From an uncultured Collinsella sp. (GTDB lineage: Bacteria; Actinomycetota; Coriobacteriia; Coriobacteriales; Coriobacteriaceae): a stretch of 12,521 nt of DNA. A program made the translations under genes and the position numbers. Position 1 is the first letter of the stretch. Each line of letters begins with the position of its first letter. The notes beneath the pieces are model-generated. The model saw only the letters and a program-made list of their open reading frames with translations, was not told the origin of the DNA and did not search any database. The stretch lies in NCBI GenBank assembly GCA_902488525.1, contig CABTWP010000050.1, positions 1-12,521 on the forward strand, in the 5' to 3' direction. Of this stretch, positions 7,344 to 12,521 are shown piece after piece.

Positions 7344-7374
7344 TGGTGCAAAGGGGTCAGGTTGCTTTGCACCA
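7344..7374. repeat. Palindromic repeat, copy 2
   Basis: TGGTGCAAAG (7344-7353) and CTTTGCACCA (7365-7374) are perfect 10-bp arms around an 11-nt loop. The central 19 bases (7350-7368) match those of the repeat at window start in 15 of 19 positions, while the distal arm bases differ and still pair. The repeat lies 4 bp after the terminator, between two glycerol dehydrogenase genes. Confidence 0.8.
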
Positions 7375-7404
7375 ATCGTTGTTTGATGAAGGGCGGATTC
7401 TCGT

Positions 7405-8472
7405 ATGGCGCTTCCCATGGTTTATGGCGGTCCTGGCCGGTATGTTCAGGGGCCGGGTGAGCTCTCGCGTCAGGGCAGGTATTTGTCATGGTTGGGTTGC
7501 GCTGCCTATGTCCTGTTTGACCAGAGCACCGAGGATCGGCTGTGCAAGCAGATCGTCGATGGATTTCTGGATGAAGATCTAAGCGAGCCGTTCTTTAAGA
7601 TTTACAACGGTCCGTGTACGGAAGATGCCGTTGTCGAAATGGCCAAGGAAGCCCGGGCCGAGTATTGCGACATGGTGGTGGGCATTGGCGGCGGCAAGAT
7701 GCTCGATATCGCCAAGGCCGTTGCGTTTTATGCCGAGTTGCCGTTGTGCGTATGTCCCACGGCGGCGTCGATGGACGGTCCGTGCAGCGCGATTTCGGTG
7801 CTGTATCACGAGGATGGGTCGTTCGACCGCTACCTGATGCTCGAGAAGAATCCAGACTTGGTCGTGGTCGATACCAACGTGGTCGCGGCGGCCCCGCTGC
7901 GTATGACGGTCGCTGGTATGGGCGATGCGCTGGCAACGTATTTCGAGGCGCGTTCGTGTGCCGCGGCGCACGGCGCCAACGAGCACGGTGGCGCGCCGGG
8001 ACACTTGGCCTTGGTTGCGGCTCGTGCCTGCTATGACACACTCATGGAGTGCGGCGTCGCTGCCAAGCGCGATCTCAAAAAGGGCCGTACATCGCCAGCG
8101 GTTGAGCGCCTGATCGAGTGCAATATTCTGCTCTCGGGTGTTGGCTTTGAGAGTGGTGGCCTAGCGCTTGCCCATGCCATAGCCAACGGCCTGACGATTC
8201 TGCCCGAGTGCAAGGCCATGCATGGTGAGGCCGTGGCATTTGGCCTGGTGGTGCAGCTGCGCCTGGAGCGTGCGCCCGAGCTTAATCAGGTGCTCGAGTT
8301 TTGCCAGCGCGTCGGTCTGCCGACGACGCTCGAGGAGCTGGGCCTTGACGAGATTTCCGATGCCGACCTGATGAGCGTTGCAGATGCGGCCTTTAGAAAC
8401 GAACGCAATATGGCTAACGAACAGGCCAAGGTGACCAGACAAAAGCTCGTGCAGCTCATGCGCGAGGCATAG
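7405..8472 (+). CDS. Second GldA-type glycerol dehydrogenase paralog
   Basis: 355 aa. A clear paralog of the preceding gene, with all predicted metal ligands kept: D174 (GMGDALATYFEA), H257 (ALAHAIANG) and H273 (KAMHGEAVAFG), and the NAD loop GIGGGKMLDIAKA (93-105). Differences from the first copy: HAIANG instead of HAIHNG beside the second ligand, a shorter and less conserved middle N-terminal region, and a C-terminus (AKVTRQKLVQLMREA) without the canonical ADALG tail. It is probably active as an NAD-dependent polyol or hydroxyketone dehydrogenase, but the substrate may differ. There is no good ribosome site: AAGGGCGG is about 10 nt or more upstream of the ATG. No promoter is evident in the 30 bp after the repeat. 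It may be expressed by read-through. Confidence 0.87.
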   Translation: MALPMVYGGPGRYVQGPGELSRQGRYLSWLGCAAYVLFDQSTEDRLCKQIVDGFLDEDLSEPFFKIYNGPCTEDAVVEMAKEARAEYCDMVVGIGGGKMLDIAKAVAFYAELPLCVCPTAASMDGPCSAISVLYHEDGSFDRYLMLEKNPDLVVVDTNVVAAAPLRMTVAGMGDALATYFEARSCAAAHGANEHGGAPGHLALVAARACYDTLMECGVAAKRDLKKGRTSPAVERLIECNILLSGVGFESGGLALAHAIANGLTILPECKAMHGEAVAFGLVVQLRLERAPELNQVLEFCQRVGLPTTLEELGLDEISDADLMSVADAAFRNERNMANEQAKVTRQKLVQLMREA

Positions 8473-8503
8473 CTAGGCGCTTGATCGACCTTGTGCAATC
8501 GAG

Positions 8504-8544
8504 GCGGCGATAGGCATAGGCTATTTGCCTCAAAGGTGCGCCGC
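8504..8544 (+). other. Nested stem-loop after the second glycerol dehydrogenase
   Basis: Outer arms GCGGCG (8504-8509) and CGCCGC (8539-8544) enclose inner arms AGGCA (8512-8516) and TGCCT (8526-8530). There is no U-run after it, so it is at most a weak or factor-assisted terminator, or a 3'-end structure. Confidence 0.4.
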
Positions 8545-8551
8545 GTGTAAT

Positions 8552-8582
8552 TTGCCCGAGGCGTGGGCCGATAGCGTATCAT
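8552..8582 (+). promoter_or_regulatory. Possible promoter of the 4Fe-4S protein gene
   Basis: TTGCCC (8552-8557) and TATCAT (8577-8582) resemble -35 and -10 boxes with a long 19-bp spacer. Transcription would start near 8590, about 33 nt ahead of the ATG at 8623. Confidence 0.4.
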
Positions 8583-8622
8583 TATCTCTTGCTTGTTTGC
8601 ACTGCTCAGGGAGGGGCCGCGC

Positions 8623-9876
8623 ATGGCGCAGGAACACGATCTGTTTGATGACATTATCGAGATCAGCAAGGGTTTCGACTTTCTTAAAAACCCGCTTGGC
8701 GGCGTGACCGATGCACTCGATCCGTCGGCGCCGCAGTGGAATCCTGCCGACTACAAGGAGCGCCCGCGCGGCAACACCATTCCGTGCTTGACCTGCAAAA
8801 ACGAAAAGAGCGGTTGCACCGCGTGCATGGACGTGTGCCCGGTCAACGCTATCGAGGTCGAGGAAGACGCCATCGAGATCCTCGACTCCTGTCGCAAGTG
8901 CGGCCTGTGCGCCGCTGCCTGTCCGACCGAGGCGATCATCTCGCCGCGCCTGGCGCCTAAAAACCTGTATGACGATATCGTCTCCGCTGCTACGAGCCAC
9001 GAGACCGCCTACGTCACCTGCACACGCGCCCTCAAGCGCATGCCGCGCGAAAACGAGGTCGTCGTTGCCTGCGTGGGCGATATTACGGCCGAGACCTGGT
9101 TCTCGGTACTGGCGGACTATCCCAACGTGAGCGTCTACCTGCCACTGGGCGTGTGCGATAAGTGCCGCAACACCGGTGGCGAGGACATTCTGGGCGAGGC
9201 CATTGCTACCGCCGAGGAGTGGGCGGGTACGGGCATGGGCCTGGAGGTCGACCCCAAGAGCCTCAAATGCCATAAGCGCCGCGAGTACGAGCGCAAGGAG
9301 TACATGGATAAGATTGCCCGCACCACGGGCCTGACGGTGACCAAGCTCAATCCGGCGACGGCGGCGCTGGCCTCGGTGACGCAGAAGTTGAAGGCTCACC
9401 GTCACCAGATCACGCAGCTCGAGCGCACGCTCAACACCATGTGCGGCACCACGACGACCAAGCGTCGCCGTTCGCTCACGCACGGGCGGCAGCTGGTGCT
9501 CTCGACGCTGCAGAACCACCCCGAGCTTGCCCAGAATATGCAGGTGAGCACACCGGAATGCGATTTTGACAAGTGCACGTCGTGCGGCGAGTGCGTCAAC
9601 GTGTGCCCCACGTTTGCCTGCGATTTGGTGGGAAGCGGTCGCTTTGCATTGGAGTCCACGTATTGCCTAGGTTGCGGAGCCTGCGTCAAGGTGTGCCCCG
9701 AGCATGCGCTCAAGCTGGTCGAGCACGATGCGTCCAATCTGGTCGTTGTCGACCCCGAGGCCGAGGAAAAGGCCGCTCAGAAGGCCAAGGCCCACGAAGA
9801 GGCCCAGAAGGCCAAGGCCGAGGCAAAGGCCAAGCTTGACAAGATGCTCGATCAGGTGGAGAAGCTCGCGGACTAG
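8623..9876 (+). CDS. 4Fe-4S electron-transfer protein with four cluster motifs and a central Cys domain
   Basis: 417 aa, cytoplasmic, probably shuttling electrons. The ATG at 8623 follows AGGGAGGGG by about 6 nt; a TTG 30 bp upstream is less likely. First ferredoxin module: C55xxC58, then C65xxC68xxxC72P (interrupted by a 6-residue insert), and C90xxC93xxC96xxxC100P. Second module: C313/C318xxC321xxC324xxxC328P and C348xxC351xxC354xxxC358P. Between them, 130-220 carry C133, C150, C178xxC181 and C216 in VTCTRALKR, VVVACVGDITAE and PLGVCDKC contexts. This spacing loosely recalls the MvhD-type delta subunit that binds a 2Fe-2S centre, but I cannot confirm it. A Lys/Ala/Glu-rich helical tail (378-415) ends the protein. 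No membrane segment is seen. The partner enzyme is unknown. It lies next to three alcohol/polyol dehydrogenases but is probably transcribed separately. Confidence 0.8.
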   Translation: MAQEHDLFDDIIEISKGFDFLKNPLGGVTDALDPSAPQWNPADYKERPRGNTIPCLTCKNEKSGCTACMDVCPVNAIEVEEDAIEILDSCRKCGLCAAACPTEAIISPRLAPKNLYDDIVSAATSHETAYVTCTRALKRMPRENEVVVACVGDITAETWFSVLADYPNVSVYLPLGVCDKCRNTGGEDILGEAIATAEEWAGTGMGLEVDPKSLKCHKRREYERKEYMDKIARTTGLTVTKLNPATAALASVTQKLKAHRHQITQLERTLNTMCGTTTTKRRRSLTHGRQLVLSTLQNHPELAQNMQVSTPECDFDKCTSCGECVNVCPTFACDLVGSGRFALESTYCLGCGACVKVCPEHALKLVEHDASNLVVVDPEAEEKAAQKAKAHEEAQKAKAEAKAKLDKMLDQVEKLAD

Positions 9877-9903
9877 TCAGCGAGCTCTATCTCTGCTTCA
9901 TTT

Positions 9904-9947
9904 GCGCCGCCGCGGTGTCCGGATTCGCCCGGATGCTGCGGCGGCGC
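9904..9947. other. GC-rich palindrome directly upstream of the ychF -10 box
   Basis: GCGCCGCCGC (9904-9913) and GCGGCGGCGC (9938-9947) pair perfectly. Inside, TCCGG (9918-9922) pairs with CCGGA (9929-9933). The right arm touches TATACT, the likely -10 at 9948-9953. No U-run follows on either strand. It may end the upstream transcript or act as a protein-binding site at the promoter. Confidence 0.55.
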
Positions 9948-9953
9948 TATACT
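9948..9953 (+). promoter_or_regulatory. Probable -10 box of ychF
   Basis: TATACT matches five of six consensus positions and lies 38 bp ahead of the GTG start. The -35 region would fall inside the GC-rich palindrome (TTCGCC at 9924-9929, 18-bp spacing, is weak). Confidence 0.45.
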
Positions 9954-9990
9954 TATACGGATAGAAGTACCTGTACCAAAAGGAGCTGTC

Positions 9991-11067
9991 GTGTCCCTTT
10001 CCATCGGTATCGTGGGCCTGCCCAACGTGGGCAAGTCGACGCTGTTCACCGCGCTTACCAAAAAGACCGGCCTTGCCGCCAACTACCCGTTTGCCACGAT
10101 CGACCCCAACGTGGGTATCGTCGACGTGCCCGATAGCCGCTTGCAAAAGCTTGCCGACATCGTTAACCCGGGCCGCATTGTGCCGGCGACGGTCGAGTTC
10201 GTCGACATCGCAGGTCTGGTGAAGGGCGCCAACGAGGGCGAGGGCCTGGGCAACCAGTTCTTGGCCAACATTCGCGAGACCGATGCCATCTGCGAGGTCG
10301 TGCGCTACTTTAAGGACCCCAACGTCATGCGTGAGGTGGGCCGCACGGGCGAGTTCGTCGATCCCGCCGGCGATGCCGATACCATCATGACCGAGCTCAT
10401 CCTGGCCGACATGGGCACGCTCGAGAAGCAGCTGCCTAAGCTCGAGAAGGAGGCCAAGCGCGACAAGGAGCTCATGCCCAAGTTCGAGGTCGCCAAGCGC
10501 CTGCTTGCCTGGCTCAACGAGGGCAAGCGCGCCGCATCCATGGAGATGACCGACGAGGAGCGTGCCGCCGCCAAGGGGCTGTTCCTGCTCACCATGAAGC
10601 CCATCCTGTATGTGGCCAACGTGGACGAGGATATGCTCAACGAGGACCTGGCGCCCATCGATGGCGTCAAGCCGTTGCCCATCTGCGCCAAGATTGAGGC
10701 CGAGCTTTCCGAGCTCGATCCCGAGGACGCCGCCGACTACCTGGAGAGCTTGGGCCTGGAGCAGCCCGGCCTGGACGTGCTCGCTCAGGCTGCCTACAAG
10801 CTGCTCGGCCTGCAGTCGTTCTTTACGGCCGGCGAGATGGAGGTCAAGGCCTGGACGGTGCGTCAGGGCGCGACCGCCCCGCAGGCCGCCGGTGTCATCC
10901 ACACCGACTTTGAGCGTGGCTTTATTAAGGCCGAGGTCATTGGCTACGACGACTACATCGAGCTCGGCGGCGAGCAGGGCGCTAAGGCTGCCGGCAAGCT
11001 GCGCATTGAGGGCAAGGACTATGTCATGGCCGATGGCGACGTCGTGCGCTTCCGCTTTAACGTGTAA
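9991..11067 (+). CDS. ychF: Ribosome-binding ATPase YchF (OLA1/Obg family)
   Basis: 358 aa, close to the typical 363. YchF is a conserved P-loop NTPase that binds ribosomes and prefers ATP over GTP; it is linked to translation and stress responses. The P-loop is GLPNVGKST (9-17). The switch/G3 region is VDIAGLVKGANEGEGLGNQF (71-90). The unusual G4 motif NVDE (210-213), in place of NKxD, is the hallmark of YchF's ATP preference. The coiled-coil region is about 142-195 and the C-terminal TGS domain about 275-357, ending in ADGDVVRFRFNV. The start is GTG at 9991, preceded by AAAGGAG about 6 nt upstream. A small membrane-protein gene follows 11 bp after the stop, probably co-transcribed. Confidence 0.97.
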   Translation: MSLSIGIVGLPNVGKSTLFTALTKKTGLAANYPFATIDPNVGIVDVPDSRLQKLADIVNPGRIVPATVEFVDIAGLVKGANEGEGLGNQFLANIRETDAICEVVRYFKDPNVMREVGRTGEFVDPAGDADTIMTELILADMGTLEKQLPKLEKEAKRDKELMPKFEVAKRLLAWLNEGKRAASMEMTDEERAAAKGLFLLTMKPILYVANVDEDMLNEDLAPIDGVKPLPICAKIEAELSELDPEDAADYLESLGLEQPGLDVLAQAAYKLLGLQSFFTAGEMEVKAWTVRQGATAPQAAGVIHTDFERGFIKAEVIGYDDYIELGGEQGAKAAGKLRIEGKDYVMADGDVVRFRFNV

Positions 11068-11078
11068 GGGCGACGCGC

Positions 11079-11462
11079 ATGTTTAAATATGGCAAAAAAG
11101 CCGGCTACATGGGCATCGCGCTGCTGGTGCTCGCGGTGATTCCGCTGGTGGTTGCAGCGTTTGTTATCCCCAACATTGGTCCCGAGGTGGCAACAAAGTT
11201 TAACGCAGCAGGCGAGGTGACGCGTTGGGGTAAGAGCTACGAGCTGCTGGCACTGCCGGTACTCAATCTGCTGCTGAGCGTGGCGACGTACTTTACGGCG
11301 GGACGCCAAGCCAAGAACAATGACGACTCCGCCGCCATGGCGCGCATCGTGTGCGAGCGCTACCTGCGCAACGGTTGCATTACGGGTGTGTTCCTCAACG
11401 TGATCAACGTTTACTTTATGTACTCGGCGATTACCGGAACGGGCTTTGGCTTTGGTTTCTAG
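11079..11462 (+). CDS. Small three-helix membrane protein, DUF1648/SdpI-like
   Basis: 127 aa. Hydrophobic segments at about 8-30 (YMGIALLVLAVIPLVV), 54-75 (LLALPVLNLLLSVATYF) and 99-119 (GCITGVFLNVINVYFM) predict three membrane helices. Between the first two lies IGPEVATKFNAAGEVTRWGK (33-52), which matches the DUF1648 signature (a hydrophilic stretch with an FNxxGxxxRW-like core) found at the N-terminus of SdpI-type immunity and signalling proteins. It is shorter than SdpI and lacks its later helices, so function cannot be assigned. It starts 11 bp after ychF with only a weak AAGGG site; the glycine/phenylalanine-rich GFGFGF tail is unremarkable. It converges with the next gene, stop codons 9 bp apart. 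Confidence 0.8.
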   Translation: MFKYGKKAGYMGIALLVLAVIPLVVAAFVIPNIGPEVATKFNAAGEVTRWGKSYELLALPVLNLLLSVATYFTAGRQAKNNDDSAAMARIVCERYLRNGCITGVFLNVINVYFMYSAITGTGFGFGF

Positions 11463-11471
11463 CTTGTCCTT

Positions 11472-11861
11472 TTAGGCAACGAGCCTGCAAGCATATTCGA
11501 TGGCTGCTGCGAGGCCGCCGCTCGATCGTGGTTGAAAGACTGCATCGGCGGCGGCCTCGTTTTCGTATCCGGCGCCGCGAAGGGCGAGTGCTATGCCGGC
11601 TTCTAAAAGGAGCGGCAGGCCGCGTTGGCTGGTTGCGATTACGGCAGCCTGATTGAGCGAGCAGCCGTGCGTTTGGCATCGGATGGCAAGTTCACCTCGC
11701 GCCGGGCAAGGGACCAGAACGGCGGCGACGCGACTTGATAGCAATGCAAATGCTGTGCGCTCATCGGGCGAAAGGCATTCAGCTTCAACGACGACGAGCT
11801 TGGGCGGCGCGCTGTTTGTGCGAAGCGTGGCTCGGTACATGCGGACCGAAGAACCCGACAT
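11472..11861 (-). CDS. Degenerate HAD-like protein lacking catalytic residues
   Basis: 129 aa from an ATG with AGGAG 6 nt upstream; an in-frame start 24 bp earlier has no such site and would run into the operator palindrome. The second half follows the C-terminal pattern of Cof/KdsC-type HAD phosphatases: RGELAIRCQTHGCSLNQAAVI (55-75) aligns with the KG...lGI...vi segment, then LLLEAGIALAL (84-94), NEAAADAVFQP (101-111) and GGLAAAIEYA (115-124). The key residues differ: the motif III Lys is R55, and GDxxND is replaced by T77-S78-Q79-R80-G81-L82. The N-terminal DxD nucleophile motif is absent, or reduced to EAE at 26-28. It is therefore probably non-catalytic: a repurposed ligand or protein-binding domain, or a remnant. 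It is divergent from a small XRE regulator. The HAD assignment is by eye and moderate. Confidence 0.6.
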   Translation of the reverse strand: MSGSSVRMYRATLRTNSAPPKLVVVEAECLSPDERTAFALLSSRVAAVLVPCPARGELAIRCQTHGCSLNQAAVIATSQRGLPLLLEAGIALALRGAGYENEAAADAVFQPRSSGGLAAAIEYACRLVA

Positions 11862-11884
11862 AGAAAACTCCTGTGTATTCGGCA

Positions 11885-11908
11885 AAACGTAAACTATAGT
11901 TTACGTTT
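11885..11908. promoter_or_regulatory. Perfect 24-bp palindrome, likely operator between divergent genes
   Basis: Half-site AAACGTAAACTA (11885-11896) is followed directly by its exact reverse complement (11897-11908). It sits between the HAD-like gene (ATG at 11861) and the XRE regulator (ATG at 11938), 23 bp and 29 bp from the starts. -10-like TATAGT and TAAACT hexamers occur within it on both strands. On the minus strand TTGAAA (11927-11922) lies 18 bp from TAAACT, so binding here would block promoters in both directions. The obvious candidate ligand is the neighbouring XRE protein, acting as a dimer. Confidence 0.8.
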
Positions 11909-11937
11909 ATGTTCGGCTCCATTTCAAACTCGGCTGC

Positions 11938-12156
11938 ATGGACGAACGTGCGAAACAGATTCTTGGCAGGCGGGTCGAAGAGACACGCAGGGACCTTGGT
12001 ATCTCCAAGGTTGATTTTTGTGTGGCGACAGGAATCAGCCGACCCTACCTCGACCGAATCGAAGATGGGACGGCAAATTTCACGCTCAAGGTTCTATTTA
12101 AGATCGCACCCGCACTCGGCATGACGGTGTCAGAGCTTCTCGAGGGTATCGAATAG
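11938..12156 (+). CDS. XRE-family helix-turn-helix transcriptional regulator
   Basis: 72 aa, essentially only a HTH_3 domain. The five-helix fold covers about 3-68, with the HTH at about 23-41 (KVDFCVATGISRPYLDRIE); TGISRPYLDRIEDG is the classic recognition-helix signature, and LFKIAPALGMTVSELLEG is the typical C-terminal part. No sensor domain is present. It probably binds as a dimer to the 24-bp palindrome just upstream, repressing itself and the divergent gene. There is no ribosome site before the ATG at 11938 and no earlier in-frame start before a position that would invade the palindrome. The predicted transcript would begin only about 30 nt upstream, so translation may be weak. Such short regulators are common in mobile or accessory DNA. 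Confidence 0.9.
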   Translation: MDERAKQILGRRVEETRRDLGISKVDFCVATGISRPYLDRIEDGTANFTLKVLFKIAPALGMTVSELLEGIE

Positions 12157-12477
12157 GGCGTTCCCCCGCTGTATTTGACGCTCTTTGGGCGGGTCCCCCT
12201 GGTTGCGATGTGCAAAATCGCGAGTATTCAGCACTTGTTCAGCCGTAGATGGTAGCTCGAGCGGCTGGCTTTGCCTTTTTGACAGTAGTTAATCCACACG
12301 CTTAATAAAAATGTGGAATAAATATTTACTAGACGGCCTCTTCGCCCTAAAAGTTCGTCTAACAATCGGCCGATTCTATGTCTCCGGCGGAGAAATTGCA
12401 GAATACTCCGATTTATGCACGGCCCGAGGGGGACCACCTGTCGTTTGAGGCTGCGATAAGTGGAACTGCCTTAGGGA
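12157..12477. other. Non-coding stretch of about 320 bp between convergent genes
   Basis: I see no credible gene here. It is more AT-rich in the middle than the rest of the window. Small palindromes: CAGCCG/CGGCTG (12240-12245 and 12262-12267) followed after 8 nt by TTTTT, a possible weak terminator; TCCACA/TGTGGA (12293-12298 and 12312-12317); AATCGGCCGATT (12364-12375). A 69-codon minus-strand open frame at 12228-12437 has unusual codons and no family resemblance. Confidence 0.5.
12279..12308 (+). promoter_or_regulatory. Possible plus-strand promoter in the non-coding region
   Basis: A consensus -35, TTGACA (12279-12284), is followed after 18 bp by TAATAA (12303-12308), a partial -10 match. 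No gene lies downstream on this strand within the window, so it would make a non-coding or antisense transcript, or it may be chance in an AT-rich patch. Confidence 0.3.
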
Positions 12478-12521
12478 TTACGCCATCGGGATGCGGTCGT
12501 GGTTGACTTGGCTGTAGAACA
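12478..12521 (-). CDS. 3' end of a minus-strand gene continuing past the window
   Basis: Only the last 13 complete codons and the stop are visible, coding FYSQVNHDRIPMA. Twelve of the 13 codons end in G or C (TTC, TAC, AGC, GTC, AAC, CAC, GAC, CGC, ATC, CCG, ATG, GCG; CAA is the exception), exactly the coding style of the window's genes, and the TAA stop follows. This is what marks it as coding. The product cannot be identified. Confidence 0.45.
   Translation of the reverse strand, partial: FYSQVNHDRIPMA

Noticed and set aside
8530..10902. Two minus-strand open frames over 300 codons opposite the Fe-S gene and ychF
   Set aside because: Both are antisense to strongly supported genes, are Arg/His/Leu-rich and have no ribosome site.
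11909..12124. 71-codon frame starting at an ATG just after the 24-bp palindrome
   Set aside because: It overlaps the XRE gene in another frame and has no family signal. The XRE helix-turn-helix is unmistakable.
12293..12317. TCCACA/TGTGGA in an AT-rich patch as DnaA boxes or an origin
   Set aside because: The sequences do not match the TTATNCACA box, there is no cluster of boxes, and no dnaA or dnaN gene is nearby.
1..12521. CRISPR arrays, tRNA or rRNA genes, insertion sequences
   Set aside because: I found no regularly spaced direct repeats, no tRNA-like cloverleaf or T-loop motif in the intergenic regions, and no transposase frame.

Overview
The window is GC-rich, densely coding DNA with codons that strongly favour G or C at the third position. 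The gene content (MurT/GatD peptidoglycan amidation, iron-type alcohol and glycerol dehydrogenases, soluble Fe-S proteins) fits an anaerobic gut actinobacterium of the Coriobacteriia, most likely Collinsella or a close relative. That placement is inferred from style and content; no rRNA or other phylogenetic marker is present.

Left block (46-4388, minus strand): a three-gene array, probably one operon. It starts with two full-length TPR-like paralogs of unknown function that overlap by one base, followed 45 bp later by a single-chain fusion of MurT (lipid II Mur ligase-like subunit) and GatD (glutamine amidotransferase). Immediately after the fusion gene, at the window edge, is a palindromic repeat that recurs at 7344-7374.

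Intergenic 4389-4888: about 500 bp without a convincing gene. It holds three GGCACC/GGTGCC stem-loops, two AAAACGTTT sites resembling LacI-family operators, a probable promoter and a leader with two strong hairpins in front of the next gene.

Middle block (4889-9876, plus strand): a redox cluster with an iron-containing alcohol dehydrogenase, two tandem GldA-type glycerol dehydrogenases and a protein with four 4Fe-4S motifs. Strong intrinsic terminators follow the alcohol dehydrogenase and the first GldA, leaving very little room for a promoter ahead of the next gene. This suggests that partial read-through sets their relative expression. Together these genes look suited to NAD(P)H-linked interconversion of glycerol, dihydroxyacetone, aldehydes and alcohols in fermentation.

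Right block (9991-12521): ychF (translation-associated ATPase) and a small three-helix DUF1648-type membrane protein run on the plus strand. They converge on a small minus-strand protein that resembles a HAD phosphatase with its catalytic residues lost. That gene diverges from a 72-residue XRE-type repressor, and a perfect 24-bp palindrome lies between the two; this is the most system-like unexplained unit here. The last about 320 bp are non-coding and end in the 3' tip of a minus-strand gene that continues beyond the window.
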